Source: Streptomyces sp. WAC08241
GTDB lineage: Bacteria > Actinomycetota > Actinomycetes > Streptomycetales > Streptomycetaceae
Length of the DNA: 64,000 bases
Assembly: GCA_007858575.1 (NCBI GenBank)
Contig: CP042279.1
Location: forward strand, 4,342,501-4,406,500
Reading direction: 5' to 3'
Shown here: piece by piece, positions 18,731-28,867 of the stretch
Position numbering within the stretch: the first letter of the stretch is position 1
How the letters are laid out: the number at the start of each line of letters is the position of its first letter
Made by a program: the position numbers and the translations under genes
The notes under the pieces: generated by a model
Told to the model about the DNA's origin: nothing
The model's database searches: none
The model's input: the letters and a program-made list of their open reading frames with translations, nothing else

Positions 18731-19715
18731 CTACCTCAGCTTGGGGTCGAGGGCGTCGCGGACGGCGTCGCCGAGCATGATGAAGGCGAGCACCGTGACG
18801 GCCAGCGCGCCGGCCGGCCAGAGCAGCATGTGCGGGGCGTTGCGGATGTACTGCGAGGCCGAGGAGATGTCGATGCCCCAGGAGACGGTGGGGGCTTGAG
18901 GCCGACGCCGAGGAAGGAGAGCGTGGCCTCCAGGGAGATGTACGTGCCGAGGGCGATGGTGGCGACGACGATCACGGGGGCCACGGCGTTGGGCGTGATG
19001 TGCCGGAGCAGCATCCGGGAGTTGGAGGCGCCGAGCGCGCGGGCGGCCTGGACGTAGTCGTTCTGCTTGGCGGTGATGACGGAGCCGCGGGCGATGCGGG
19101 AGATCTGCGGCCAGCCGAGCAGCACCATGAAGCCGATGACGGGCCAGACGCTGTTGTCGCTGACGACGGAGAGGAGGACCAGGCCGCCGAGGACGACGGG
19201 GATGGCGAAGAAGACGTCGGTGATCCGGGAGAGGAAGCCGTCCCAGGCGCCGCCGTAGAAGCCGGCGAGGCCGCCGAGGACCGAGCCGAGGAGGGTCACG
19301 CCGAGGGTGGCGAGGACGCCGACCTGGATGGAGGCCCTGGCTCCGTAGACCGTACGGGTGTAGACGTCGCAGCCCTGGCCGTTGAAGCCGAAGGGGTGGC
19401 CGGGCTGGGAGCCCTCTTGGGCCTTGGAGAGGTCGCAGTCCAGCGGGTTGCCGCTCGCGATGAGCTGCGGCCAGATGGCGATGACCACCAGGAAGAGGAT
19501 GATCAGGCCGGAGACGATGAAGATCGGGTTGCGGCGCAGGTCGTGCCAGGCGTCGGACCAGAGGGAGCGGGCCTTCTTGTCGGGTCCGGTGCCGTCGGGG
19601 CCGGTAGGGCCTTCTCCAGGGTCTCGGCCTCGGACATCGCGAGGTCGGTGGCGCCTCCGGCCCCGGTCGAGGCGATGGCCGACCCCTCGTCGTGGTGCTC
19701 GGGCATCTCAGGCAT
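18731..19715 (-). CDS. oligopeptide ABC transporter permease (C type), operon 1
   Basis: This OppC/DppC-class inner-membrane permease starts at ATG 19715, overlapping the stop of the B-type permease by 8 bp. A hydrophilic N-terminus (EMPEHHDEGSAIAST) precedes the first helix (FIVSGLIILFLVVIAIW), then a periplasmic loop (FGFNGQGCDVYTRTVYGAR) and the BPD_transp_1 domain with the EAA-like loop DYVQAARALGASNSRMLLRH. It ends LGDAVRDALDPKLR. Frame changes fall near 19605 and 18895. It forms the translocation channel with the B-type permease. Confidence 0.87.
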
Positions 19716-20628
19716 AGCGGATCCTCGGGTCAAGGACGGCGTACAGGAGGTCGACGAGCAGGTTGGCCACCAGGAAGACCAGGACGAGGACGGTCACGAA
19801 GCCGACCACGGTCTGGGTGTTCTGGCGGAGGATGCCCTGGTAGAGCTGGTAGCCGACCCCGTGGATGTTGAAGATCCGCTCGGTGACGATGGCGCCGCCC
19901 ATGAGCGCGCCGATGTCGGTGCCGATGAAGGTGACCACGGGGATGAGGCTGTTGCGCAGCAGGTGCCGGGTGATGACCCGGCGGCGGGCAGGCCCTTGGC
20001 GACGGCGGTGCGGACGTAGTCGGCGCGCTTGTTCTCGGCGATCGAGGTCCGGGTGAGCCGGGTGACGTAGGCGAGCGACACGGAGGCGAGGACCAGGCCG
20101 GGGACGATCAGTTCGTCGAAGGGGGCCTCGGAGGAGACCGAGGGTCGATCCACTCCACTTGACGCCGAGGAGGAGCTGGACGAGCAGGCCGGTGACGAAG
20201 GTCGGGACGGAGATGACGACCAGGGTGAGCAGCAGCACGCCGGTGTCGACGGGGCGGCCGCGCTTGAGGCCGGTGAGGACGCCGAGGCTGATGCCGATGA
20301 GGATCTCGAAGACGATCGCGACGATGGTGAGGCGGATGGTGACCGGGAAGGCGTTGGCCATCAGCTCGGTGACCTCCTGGCCGTTGAAGGCCGTGCCGAA
20401 GTCGCCGGTGAAGACGTTGCCCATGTAGGTCAGGTATTGCTGCCAGACCGGCTTGTCGAGGCCGAACTCCTTCTTGAGCTGGGCGGCGGTCGCCGGGTCG
20501 CACTGGCGGTCGCCGCACAGTCCGGCGACGGGGTCGCCCATCACGTTCACCATCAGGAAGATCAGCAGCGTGGCGCCGAAGAAGACCGGGATCATCTGCA
20601 GCAGTCGCCGGATCACGTATCGACCCAT
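19708..20628 (-). CDS. oligopeptide ABC transporter permease (B type), operon 1
   Basis: This OppB/DppB-class permease starts at ATG 20628 (MGRYVIRRLLQMIPVFFGAT), the canonical N-terminal helix of the family. Conserved features are ATLLIFLMVNVMGDPV, the large periplasmic loop LDKPVWQQYLTYMGNVFTGD, an EAA loop (DYVRTAVAKGL...RRRVITRHLLRN) and the end LLVDLLYAVLDPRIRYA. Frame changes fall near 20147 and 19985. A hairpin between this gene and the upstream SBP gene probably reduces its transcription relative to the binding protein. Confidence 0.87.
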   Translation of the reverse strand: MGRYVIRRLLQMIPVFFGATLLIFLMVNVMGDPVAGLCGDRQCDPATAAQLKKEFGLDKPVWQQYLTYMGNVFTGDFGTAFNGQEVTELMANAFPVTIRLTIVAIVFEILIGISLGVLTGLKRGRPVDTGVLLLTLVVISVPTFVTGLLVQLLLGVKWSGSTLGLLRGPLRRTDRPRPGPRLRVARLRHPAHPDLDRREQARRLRPHRRRQGPARRRVITRHLLRNSLIPVVTFIGTDIGALMGGAIVTERIFNIHGVGYQLYQGILRQNTQTVVGFVTVLVLVFLVANLLVDLLYAVLDPRIRYA

Positions 20629-20671
20629 GGGGGACTCCGGGGTTGGCTCCGGAAGGGATGCGGGAAGGCGT

Positions 20672-20704
20672 ACGGCCCGGCGCGGGGTCCGCGGGCCGGG
20701 CCGT
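20672..20704 (-). terminator. intercistronic hairpin after SBP gene, operon 1
   Basis: ACGGCCCGGC (20672-20681) pairs with GCCGGGCCGT (20695-20704). It lies 17 bp past the SBP stop and before the permease start. Operon 2 has a hairpin in the same place, which suggests partial termination or mRNA stabilisation that raises SBP levels. Confidence 0.55.
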
Positions 20705-20720
20705 CGGCCTTGCTACGCCG

Positions 20721-22344
20721 TCAGTTCACCTTGATCCGGTCGTAGACCGGGACGCTGAAGGGGTTCAGGGTCACGTTGCTCACGCGCTCCGAGTAGCCGG
20801 CGCTGCCGTTCTGGTACCAGAGCGGGATGGCGCCCATGTCGTCGCGGAGGACTTCCTCGGCCTGCTGGAAGAGTCCGACGGCCTTGGCGGTGTCGGCCTC
20901 GGCGTTGGCCTGGTTCACCAGCTTGTCGAACTCGGGGTTCGTCCACTTGCCGTCGTTGGACGAGGCGTTGGTGTAGTACAGCGGCTGGAGGAAGTTCTGG
21001 ATGAGCGGGTAGTCCATCTGCCAGCCGGCGCGGAACGGGCCGGTGAGCTTCTGCGTGGTGACCTGTTGCGGTAGTCGGCGAAGGTGCCGACGGGGTTGCC
21101 GACGCAGGCGCGGTCGTTGCCGAGGGCCCGGTTGATGGAGTTGCAGACCGCGTCCACCCACTCCTTGTGGCTGCCGGTGTCGGCGTTGTACGAGATCTTC
21201 ATGGTGCCGCTGGGGATGCCGCCGCCCTCGGCGACCAGCTTCTTCGCCTCGGCGGCGTCGTACGTGCAGAGGTCGCCGCAGACGTCCTTGAAGCCGCCGT
21301 CCTCGCCGAGGACGGGCGAGGTCCAGTCGACGGCGGGGGTGCGGGTCTTCTGGAAGATCGTCTCGGTGATCTGGTTCCGGTCGATCGCCCGCGACAGGCC
21401 CTGGCGGAGCTTCGCCTGGTTCGGCTTGTTCCAGTTCGCGTCGTAGAACGGGAAGGAGAGGGTCTGGATGATGCCGGCGGGCACGTTGATGTACCGGTCG
21501 CCGAGGTCGGCCTCGACGTTCTTGAGCTGGGCGGCGGGGACGTCGTCGACGAGGTCGAGGTTGCCGGCGATCAGGTCGGTGTAGGCGGTGTTGTTGTCGG
21601 TGTAGACCTTGAGGGTCACGCCGCCGTTCTGCGCCTTGTCGCTGCCGGGGTAGGCGTCCCACTTCTTCAGGACCATCTGGGACCCCTTGGAGTAGGAGTC
21701 GATGGTGTACGGCCCGTTGCCGACGGGCTTCGAGAGCCAGCCGGCGTGGTCGCTGAAGAAGGTCTGCGGCAGCGGGGCGAAGGCCGCGTAGCCGAGGGTG
21801 ACGGGCCAGGTGGAGAACTTCTGGGTGAGCTTGACCGTGAAGGTGCGGTCGCCGGTGACCTTGAGGCCGGACATGGTCTCGGCGGTGGGCTCGCCCTTCT
21901 CGGGGTGGACCTGGTCGTAGCCCTGGATCTGGCCGAAGAAGTAGGCGTTCTTCTGGTTGTTCTTCAGGTGGGCGCCGTAGTTCCAGGCGTCGACGAAGGA
22001 CTTGGCGGTGACCTTCTCGCCGTTGGAGAAGGTCCAGCCGTCCTTGACCGTGACGGTGAAGTTGGTCGAGTCGGAGGTCTCGATCTTCTCGGCGAGCATG
22101 TCCTTGGCCTCGCCGGTCTTGGGGTCGTACTGCTTGAGACCCCGGAAGATCATGGACAGGACCTTGCCGCCCTGGACCTCGTTGGTGTTGGCGGGCTCCA
22201 GCGGGTTCTGCGGGTCGCCCCACGAGGAGGACACGACGCCGTCGGCCCTCCGCCGCCGCCGCTGTCGCCGCCGCCGCAGGCGGTCGCCGCGAGGACGACG
22301 GCGGTGGCCAGAGCGGCCCACTTGGCGTGCGTGGCTCCGCGCAT
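20721..22344 (-). CDS. oligopeptide ABC transporter substrate-binding lipoprotein, operon 1
   Basis: This family-5 solute-binding protein starts at ATG 22342-22344. The signal peptide ends in the lipobox LAATACGG, so the Cys is lipidated and the protein sits outside the membrane. Family features are SSSWGDPQNPLEPANTNEVQ, TVKDGWTFSNGEKVTAKSFV, GNGPYTIDSYSKG and DAVCNSINRALGNDRACVGN, ending VPVYDRIKVN. Frame changes fall near 22245 and 21070. The sequence is clearly different from the operon 2 SBP, although the ATPases are nearly identical, so the two systems probably take up different peptides. Streptomyces BldK belongs to this transporter class, but gene order does not prove this is BldKB. 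Confidence 0.87.
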
Positions 22345-22451
22345 GGAGTGCCTCCCGTATGTACCGATTCGCACTGAGAGACCCAATATCACCCTGCGGC
22401 ACCGCGCCTGCACGTTGTCGGCGCCCATCAGTGCGACGGCGGGGCGCACGA

Positions 22452-22488
22452 GCCGGCCTCCCGGCGCCGTGGGGCGCCGGGAGCCGGC
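22452..22488. terminator. terminator after operon 2
   Basis: GCCGGCCTCCCGGCGCC (22452-22468) pairs with GGCGCCGGGAGCCGGC (22473-22488), with one bulged base. It lies between the operon 2 stop (22509) and the operon 1 SBP start (22344), so it separates the two transcription units. Confidence 0.8.
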
Positions 22489-22508
22489 CGTGCGGAACCG
22501 CGCGGGTG

Positions 22509-23620
22509 TCAGTGCGCCGGGACGACCTGCTTCTCCTCGGCGAAGTGGCACGCCGAGGGGTGGGCCGCCAGGGTGTCCTGGCCCTGAAGGCGGCCGGCAC
22601 CGCGAGGAGCGGCACCTCCTGGGCGCAGCGCTCCTGCGCCTTCCAGCAGCGGGTGCGGAAGCTGCAGCCCGACGGCGGGTTCGCCGGCGAGGGCACGTCA
22701 CCGGTGAGGATGATCCGCTCGCGGTGCGCGCGGGCCTCCGGGTCCGGCACCGGCACCGCGGAGAGCAGCGCCTGCGTGTACGGGTGCGTCGGGTGCTCGT
22801 AGATCTGCGTGTCCGTACCGATCTCGGCCATCTTGCCGAGGTACATGACGCCGACGCGGTCCGAGATGTGCCGGACGATCGACAGGTCGTGCGCGATGAA
22901 GAGGTAGGAGAGGTTGAACTCGTCCTGGAGCTTCTCCATCAGGTTGATGACCTGGGCCTGGACGGAGACGTCCAGGGCCGAGACCGGCTCGTCGCAGATG
23001 ATGATCTCGGGGTTGAGCGCGAGGCCGCGGGCGATGCCGATGCGCTGGCGCTGACCGCCCGAGAACTGGTGCGGGTACCGGTTGATGTACTCCGGGTTCA
23101 GACCGACGACGTCCAGGAGCTCCTGCACCTTGCGGCGCCGGTCGCCCTTCGGGGCCACCTCGGGGTGGATGTCGAAGGGCTCGCCGATGATGTCGCCGAC
23201 CGTCATGCGCGGGTTGAGCGAGGTGTACGGGTCCTGGAACACCATCTGGATGTTCCGGCGGACTGCCTTCAGGGCGCGCCCGGACAGCTTGGTGATGTCC
23301 TGGCCCTTGTAGAAGACCTCGCCCGCGGTGGCCCGCTCCAGGTTCATCAGGAGCTTGGCGACCGTGGACTTGCCGCAGCCGGACTCGCCCACGATGCCGA
23401 GGGTCTCGCCCTGGTAGAGGTCGAAGGAGACCCCGTCCACGGCCTTGACCGCGCCGACCTGCTTCTTGAAGAGGATGCCCTGCGTCAGCGGGAAGTGCTT
23501 CTTCAGACCGCGCACCTGGAGGATCGGCTCGCCGCGGCCCACGGGGGCCTCGATGGCGGCGACCAGAGCCTCTTCGTTGGCGGCGGCCACGGCCTCGTCG
23601 TTCTTGCCGAGGTCAGCCAT
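22509..23620 (-). CDS. oligopeptide ABC transporter ATP-binding protein (F type), operon 2
   Basis: This OppF/DppF-class ATPase of ~370 residues starts at 23620 with a short acidic extension (NDEAVAAANEEALVAAIEAP) before the domain proper (PILQVRGLKKHFPLTQGILF). Walker A GESGCGKST, signature FSGGQRQRIGIARGLAL and Walker B IIICDEPVSALD are intact, followed by the C-terminal motif SGCSFRTRCWKAQERCAQEV. After a frame change near 22585 it ends SACHFAEEKQVVPAH at TGA 22509-22511. Unlike operon 1 it has no Pro-rich repeat tail. Its start overlaps the upstream D-type gene by 8 bp. Confidence 0.87.
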
Positions 23621-24666
23621 GGATCGTCTCCTTCCAGAAGTGGCAGGCGCTCTTGCGGCCCGGAAGGTCCGTGCCGTCCTGCTCGGTGACCGGCACCAGG
23701 GCCGGGATCTCCGTGCGGCAGATGTCCTCGGCCTTCGGGCAGCGCGGGTTGAAGGCGCAGCCGGTGGGGACGCGGAGCAGGTTGGGCGGCAGGCCCTTGA
23801 TCGCGTAGAGCTCCTGGCCCTTCTGGTCCAGGCGCGGGATCGAGTCGAGGAGGCCGCGGGTGTACGGGTGGGCCGGGCGCTTGTACAGCTCGTGCACGGG
23901 CGCCTGCTCGACGATCCGGCCGGCGTACATCACGGCGATCTTGTCCGCGACGTCGGCGACGACGCCGAGGTCGTGGGTGATCAGGATCAGGCCCATGTTG
24001 TATTCCTGCTGGAGCTCCGCGAGGAGGTCCATGACCTGGGCCTGGACGGTCACGTCGAGAGCCGTGGTGGGCTCGTCGGCGATGATCAGGTCCGGCTCCA
24101 GGGCGAGCGCCATGGCGATCATGATGCGCTGGCGCATGCCGCCGGAGAACTGGTGGGGTAGTCGGTGACCCGGGCCTTGGCGGCCGGGATCTTGACCTTG
24201 TCCATCAGCTCGATGGCCTTGAGCGTGGCGTCCTTCTTGGACAGGCCCTGGTGGACCCGGAACATCTCGCCGAGCTGGTAGCCGACGTTGAGGACCGGGT
24301 TCAGGGAGGACAGCGCGTCCTGGAAGATCATCGCGATCTTGCGGCCGCGGATCTTCCGGCGCTCCTCGTCGGACATCTTCAGCATGTCCTGGCCGCGGAA
24401 CAGGATCTCGCCCTGCGGGATCCTGCCGGGGGCATGTCGAGGATGCCCATGATGGCCTGCGCGGTGACGGACTTGCCGGAGCCGGACTCGCCGAGGACGG
24501 CGAGGGTCTCGCCGGCGTTCACCGAGTAGTTGACGCCGTTGACCGCCTTGGCCACGCCGTCACGGGTGTGGAACTCCACGTGCAGGTCGCGGACTTCGAG
24601 CAGCGGTCCGGTGCCGGACCCGTCGCGCGGCGCGGGGACGGCCGCGGTCTTGTCGATGATGCTCAT
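23613..24666 (-). CDS. oligopeptide ABC transporter ATP-binding protein (D type), operon 2
   Basis: It starts at ATG 24664-24666 (MSIIDKTAAVPAPRDGSG) with an N-terminal extension of ~20 residues that operon 1 lacks, then LLEVRDLHVEFHTRDG, Walker A GESGSGKSVTAQ, FQDALSSLNPVLN, signature HQFSGGMRQRIMIA, Walker B LIIADEPTTALD and the Cys-containing tail GCAFNPRCPKAEDICRTE, ending SACHFWKETIHG. Frame changes fall near 24437 and 24157. The latter is at exactly the same codon (QFSGG in GTGGGGTA) as in operon 1, consistent with a sequence-context error. It pairs with the F-type ATPase as the nucleotide-binding dimer. Confidence 0.87.
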
Positions 24667-24679
24667 CTTTACGCCCTCC

Positions 24680-25633
24680 TCAGCGCAGCTTGGGGTCGAG
24701 GGCGTTGCGGACGGCTTCGCCGAGCATGATGAACGCCAGGACGGTGAGGCTCAGCATGATCGACGGGTACAGCAGGATGTGCGGCGACGTACGGATCGCC
24801 TGCACACCCGCGGAGATGTCGAGACCCCACGAGACGGTGGGGCGGCGAAGCCGAGCCCCAGGTAGGACAGGGTCGCCTCAGCGGAGATGTAGCCGCCGAG
24901 GGCGATGGTGGCGACGACGATCACCGGGGCCATGGCGTTCGGCAGGATGTGCCGGAACAGGATCCGGTGGTGCTGGCGCCCAGCGCCTTGGCGGCGTGGA
25001 CGTAGTCGGCCTGCTTGACCGTGATCACGGCGCCGCGCATGACGCGGGCCATCTGCGTCCAGCCGAGGAAGGCGAGGGCGAAGACGACGACCAGGATGGT
25101 GCGGTCGGTGAAGGACTGCAGGACGACCATGGCGCCGAGCAGGAACGGGATGCCGAAGAAGATGTCGGTCAGCCGGGAGAGGATGGTGTCGGTCCAGCCG
25201 CCGAAGTAGCCGGCGATCATGCCCACGAGACCGCCGACGACGGTGACGATCAGGGTGACGCAGATGCCGACGAGCACCGAGGCGCGGGTGCCGTAGATGA
25301 GACGGGCGTAGACGGAGCGGCCCTGGATGTCGTAGCCGAACCAGCCGGCGGAACCGACGTTGCCGAGCTCCGGCTTGCCGATGTAGTGCTTGACGAGGTC
25401 ACCGGCCGTGGGCGAGGCGCTCGTGAACATCCCCGGAACGCCGCGATGAGCAGCAGGAAGAAGATCAGCACCGACGACACGAGGAAGTACGGGTTGCGGC
25501 GCAGGTCGCGCCAGGCGTCGCCCCAGAGCGAGCGGGGCTTGTCCGGCCTGCCCTGCGGGGCGGCCGCCTCCACCGGAGGGGTGGTGACGGCGTCCACCGC
25601 CGTCGCGGCTGTGGTCTTGGTCGCGTCAGGCAT
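24680..25633 (-). CDS. oligopeptide ABC transporter permease (C type), operon 2
   Basis: It starts at ATG 25633 (MPDATKTTAATAVDAVTTPP), overlapping the B-type permease stop by 8 bp. A hydrophilic N-terminus leads to the first helix (PYFLVSSVLIFFLLLIAAF), a periplasmic loop (GYDIQGRSVYARLIYGTRAS), then the permease core (LTDIFFGIPFLLGAMVVL) and the EAA loop (DYVHAAKALGAS). The end LGEAVRNALDPKLR matches operon 1. Frame changes fall near 25437, 24970 and 24842. Confidence 0.86.
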
Positions 25634-26560
25634 ACCGGATCCTCGGGTCCAGGACCGCGTACAGCAGGTCGATGAGCAGGCTGGTGACCAGGTAGACGAT
25701 CACCAGGACGGTGACGAGGCCGACGAGGGTGCTGCCCTCACGACGGGTGATCGACTCATAGATCAGACCACCGACGCCCTTGATGTTGAAGATGCCCTCG
25801 GTGACGACCGCGCCGCCCATCAGAGCGCCGATGTCGGTGCCGAGGAAGGTGACGACGGGGATCATCGAGTTGCGCATGAGGTGGACGCCGATGACGCGCC
25901 GCTTCGGCAGACCCTTGGCGACGGCCGTGCGCATGTAGTCGGCGCGCAGGTTCTCCGCCATGGAGGTGCGGGTGAGCCGTGCCACGTAGGCGAGGGAGAG
26001 ACCGCCGAGGACGATGGCTGGGGCGATCATCTCGGAGAGCAACTGCTCGTTGCTGACGGTCGGCGAGATCCAGTCGAGCTGGACCCAGAAGACCACCTTG
26101 ATGATGTAGGCCAGCACGAAGACCGGGATCGAGATGATCAGCAGGGTGAAGATCAGGATGACGTTGTCGGCGAGACGGCCGGCACGGAGGCCCGCGATGA
26201 TGCCGAGGCCGACGCCGAACACGAGCTCGAAGGCGAAGGCGAGGGCCGCGAGCTGGATGGTGACGGGGAACGCGTCGCCCAGGACTTCGGTCACAGGCCG
26301 GTCGTTGCGGATCTGCTTGCCGAAGTCGAAGTGGAAGAGGATTCCACTGATGTAGTCCCAGTACTGCTTCAGGATGTGCTGGTCGAGACCGAGCCTGTGT
26401 CTGATCTCCGCGATGGTCGCGGGCGACGCCCCCTTGTCGCCGAACAGACCGGCCACGGGGTCACCGGGCAGGCTGTAGACCATGAGGAAGATCAGCAGGG
26501 TTGTCCCGAAGAAACCGGGATCATCTGGAGCAGTCGTCGTGCGACATAGCGCCCCATCAT
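25626..26560 (-). CDS. oligopeptide ABC transporter permease (B type), operon 2
   Basis: The true start is ATG 26558-26560 (MMGRYVARRLLQMIPV). A missing T near 26515 breaks the frame at VFFG. The rest is uninterrupted: TTLLIFLMVYSLPGDPVAGL, loop RNDRPVTEVLGDAFPVTIQL, EAA loop DYMRTAVAKGLPKRRVIGVH and the end LIDLLYAVLDPRIRYA. It is an OppB/DppB-class permease. Its TGA overlaps the C-type permease start by 8 bp, as in operon 1. Confidence 0.88.
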
Positions 26561-26674
26561 GCCTCCGTTGAGATGTGACGGCTGTAGCCGAGGGCTCCTC
26601 CCCGGACACGCCTGCCCGGATTCGGACAGCGCGGTGCCGTGGAAGGGCCCCCAGCCGCTGCGTAAGGCGCCGGA

Positions 26675-26701
26675 ACGGGACTGACGATCCGTCAGTCCCG
26701 T
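26675..26701 (-). terminator. intercistronic hairpin after SBP gene, operon 2
   Basis: ACGGGACTGACG (26675-26686) pairs perfectly with CGTCAGTCCCGT (26690-26701), 28 bp after the SBP stop. It matches the placement of the hairpin in operon 1, although the sequence is unrelated. Confidence 0.7.
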
Positions 26702-26728
26702 GACGGCGTGCGGACTACGCTTTCGGGT

Positions 26729-28367
26729 TTACTTGTGGACCTCGACGCCGGTCAGGATCGGGTCGCCGTCCTGACCGTAAGCCACGCCCGAAACCTTCTC
26801 GGAGTAGCCCGCGTTGACCTTGTAGTACCAGAGCGGGATGGACGGCATGTAGTTGACCAGGTCCTTCTCGATGGCCTGGTACTGCTTCACCGACTCGTCC
26901 AGCGTCGCCGCGGAGTCCGCCTTGGCGATCTTGGCGTCCAGCTCCTTGTTGGAGAAGTCGCCCTGGTTGCCCGCCGCACCCGTGCGGAACAGGTCCGAGA
27001 TGAAGTTGGCGTTCACCGGGTAGTCGAGCACCCAGCCGGAGCGGTAGAACGACTTGACCTGCTTGGTCTTGCGGGCGGTCAGGTCGGCCTGGAAGTCCGG
27101 CTTGCCGTCACCGACACAGGCGACGCCCGTGGACTGGGTGATGGAGTTGCAGACCGCGTCCACCCACTCCTTGTGGCCGCCGTCGGCGTTGAACTGGATG
27201 GAGATCTTGTTGCCGGGGACGCCGCCGCCGGCCTTGATGAGCTCCTTGGCCTTGGTCGGGTCGAACTTGGTGACGTCGACCGCGTTCGGCTGGTAGCCGA
27301 GCACACCCTTGGCGACCCAGCCGGTGGCGGGCTCACGGGTGCCCTGGAGCACCGTCTTGGTGATGGTGGCGCGGTCGATCGCCATCGAGAGGCCCTGGAT
27401 GACCTTCGGGTCGACCGGCTTCGGCTTCTTCCACTGGTCGGCGTAGAAGGCGACGGCCATGGTCTGGATCGCGGAGTACGCCTGGTCGACGGCGCGGTCG
27501 CCGAGGTCCTGGCGGTAGACCGGGAGGTCCTTCGGGGCGATCTGGCGCAGGACGTCGACGTTGCCCGACTTCAGGTCCTCGTAGGCGGCCTCGAGGGTGG
27601 TGTAGTTCTTGAAGACCACACCGCCGTTCTTCGCCCTTGTTCGGGCCCTTGTAGTCGTCGTAGCGGACGATCTCGATCTGCTTCTTGCGGTCCCAGCTCT
27701 TGAACTTGTAGGGACCGTTGCCGATCGGCTTCTGGCCGGCGGCCTTGGTGTCCTTGTAGAAGGACTCCGGCAGCGGCGCGAAGACGATGTAGGCGAGCTT
27801 GTGCGCGAAGTACGGAACGGCCTTCGACAGCTCGATGGTGAAGGTGTTCTCGTCGACGACCTTCAGACCGTCCAGCTTGTCGGAGGTGGGCTTGGCGCCC
27901 TCGCCCTCCGGGCTGAGCTTCTCGAAGCCCTTGACGTCCGCGAACCACGTGTTGAGGCCCATGGCGTTCTTGACGTTGGCGTTCCAGTTCCACGCGTCCA
28001 CGTAGGACTTGGCGGTCACCGGGGTGCCGTCGTGGAAGGTCCAGCCGGGCTTGAGCTTGACGGTCCACGTCTTCGAGTCCGTCGTGGTGACCGACTCGGC
28101 GTTGATCATCTCCAGCGAACCGTCGGTCTTGTAGTCGACCAGGGTCGAGAACAGGCCCGCCATGACCGCGGAGCCGTTGGACTCCATCGTGTCGCCGGTG
28201 TACAGGGGCTTCTCCGGCTCACCGAGCTCGATGGAGAAGATTCCGTTCGGGTCAACAGCGCCCTTGGCGTCGCTGCCGCCGTCGCTCTTCCCCCCGCCAC
28301 AGGCGGTCGCAGCAAGGGCGACGATGATCGCGCCCGTTACCCACTTGGCGCTCTTGGCACCGCGCAT
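26729..28367 (-). CDS. oligopeptide ABC transporter substrate-binding lipoprotein, operon 2
   Basis: This family-5 SBP starts at ATG 28365-28367, with a GAGGAGG Shine-Dalgarno. The lipobox is LAATACGG. Family features are FSIELGEPEKPLYTGDTMES, VKLKPGWTFHDGTPVTAKSY, GNGPYKFKSWDRKKQIEIV and DAVCNSITQSTGVACVGDGK, ending DPILTGVEVHK. One frame change lies near 27630. The N-terminal helix (RGAKSAKWVTGAIIVALAAT) resembles that of the operon 1 SBP, whereas the ligand-binding body diverges. It heads operon 2 behind a ~500-bp gap that holds its promoter. Confidence 0.88.
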
Positions 28368-28700
28368 GGGTTCCTCCTCATGAGTCCACTTTGTCACTAC
28401 AAGAGGGGCACTCCGAGTTTCGCCGACACCCCTGACGGCTATGCACTCAAGTGCCCCGAGTGTGCTCGTGAGTCGGCACTCCCCACAGTGCGTGACCCAT
28501 TGACCCGAGCTCAATGGAGCCAACTATTAAGTACGTCCGGGCCGTAAACCACACTTAAGTGGTCTCGTTTTGACAACATCACCCCGCCCTGAGGTACCGA
28601 AATCCGGACAAAGTGAGTCCAGACAGACACCCCCGAAACGGACTGTTAATACACGTTCCGGAGAGCGATGACCGGTATCCGGACAGAGGGTCACCTAATT
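28368..28700 (-). promoter_or_regulatory. promoter/leader region of opp operon 2 with palindromes
   Basis: This non-coding stretch is relatively AT-rich for the window. Palindromic elements are GCACTCAAGTGC at 28444-28455 and ACTTAAGT within CCACACTTAAGTGG around 28549-28562. On the minus strand, TTGTCA lies just upstream of the latter and could serve as a -35. I cannot assign a specific regulator. The remainder up to the typA terminator (28804) shows no ORF. Confidence 0.4.
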
Positions 28701-28803
28701 CGACTTGACGGCGGAGCCGGGATCCACCCTCCTCTCCGGCCCGGCGGCGGCCGGTCGGCGGTCCGTCGGCGGTCCGTCCGGCGGCCCTTCCGCCGGGGAG
28801 CGA

Positions 28804-28832
28804 CTGAGCCCGCCGGGGCCGGCGGGGCTCAG
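28804..28832 (-). terminator. typA terminator hairpin
   Basis: CTGAGCCCGCCGG (28804-28816) pairs with CCGGCGGGGCTCAG (28819-28832), with one bulge. It lies 36 bp past the typA stop. Confidence 0.65.
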
Positions 28833-28867
28833 GTGGTACGGGCGGGACCGGTCCAACCGGCCCCGGA

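Noticed and set aside
21167..23689. 840-codon open frame on the plus strand
   Set aside because: It is antisense to the operon 1 SBP and the F-type ATPase of operon 2. Its composition is a Leu/Glu/Asp/Val-biased shadow with no family motif, while the minus strand encodes clear ABC proteins.
24690..26549. 619-codon open frame on the plus strand
   Set aside because: It is antisense to the operon 2 permeases, with highly acidic, low-complexity composition.
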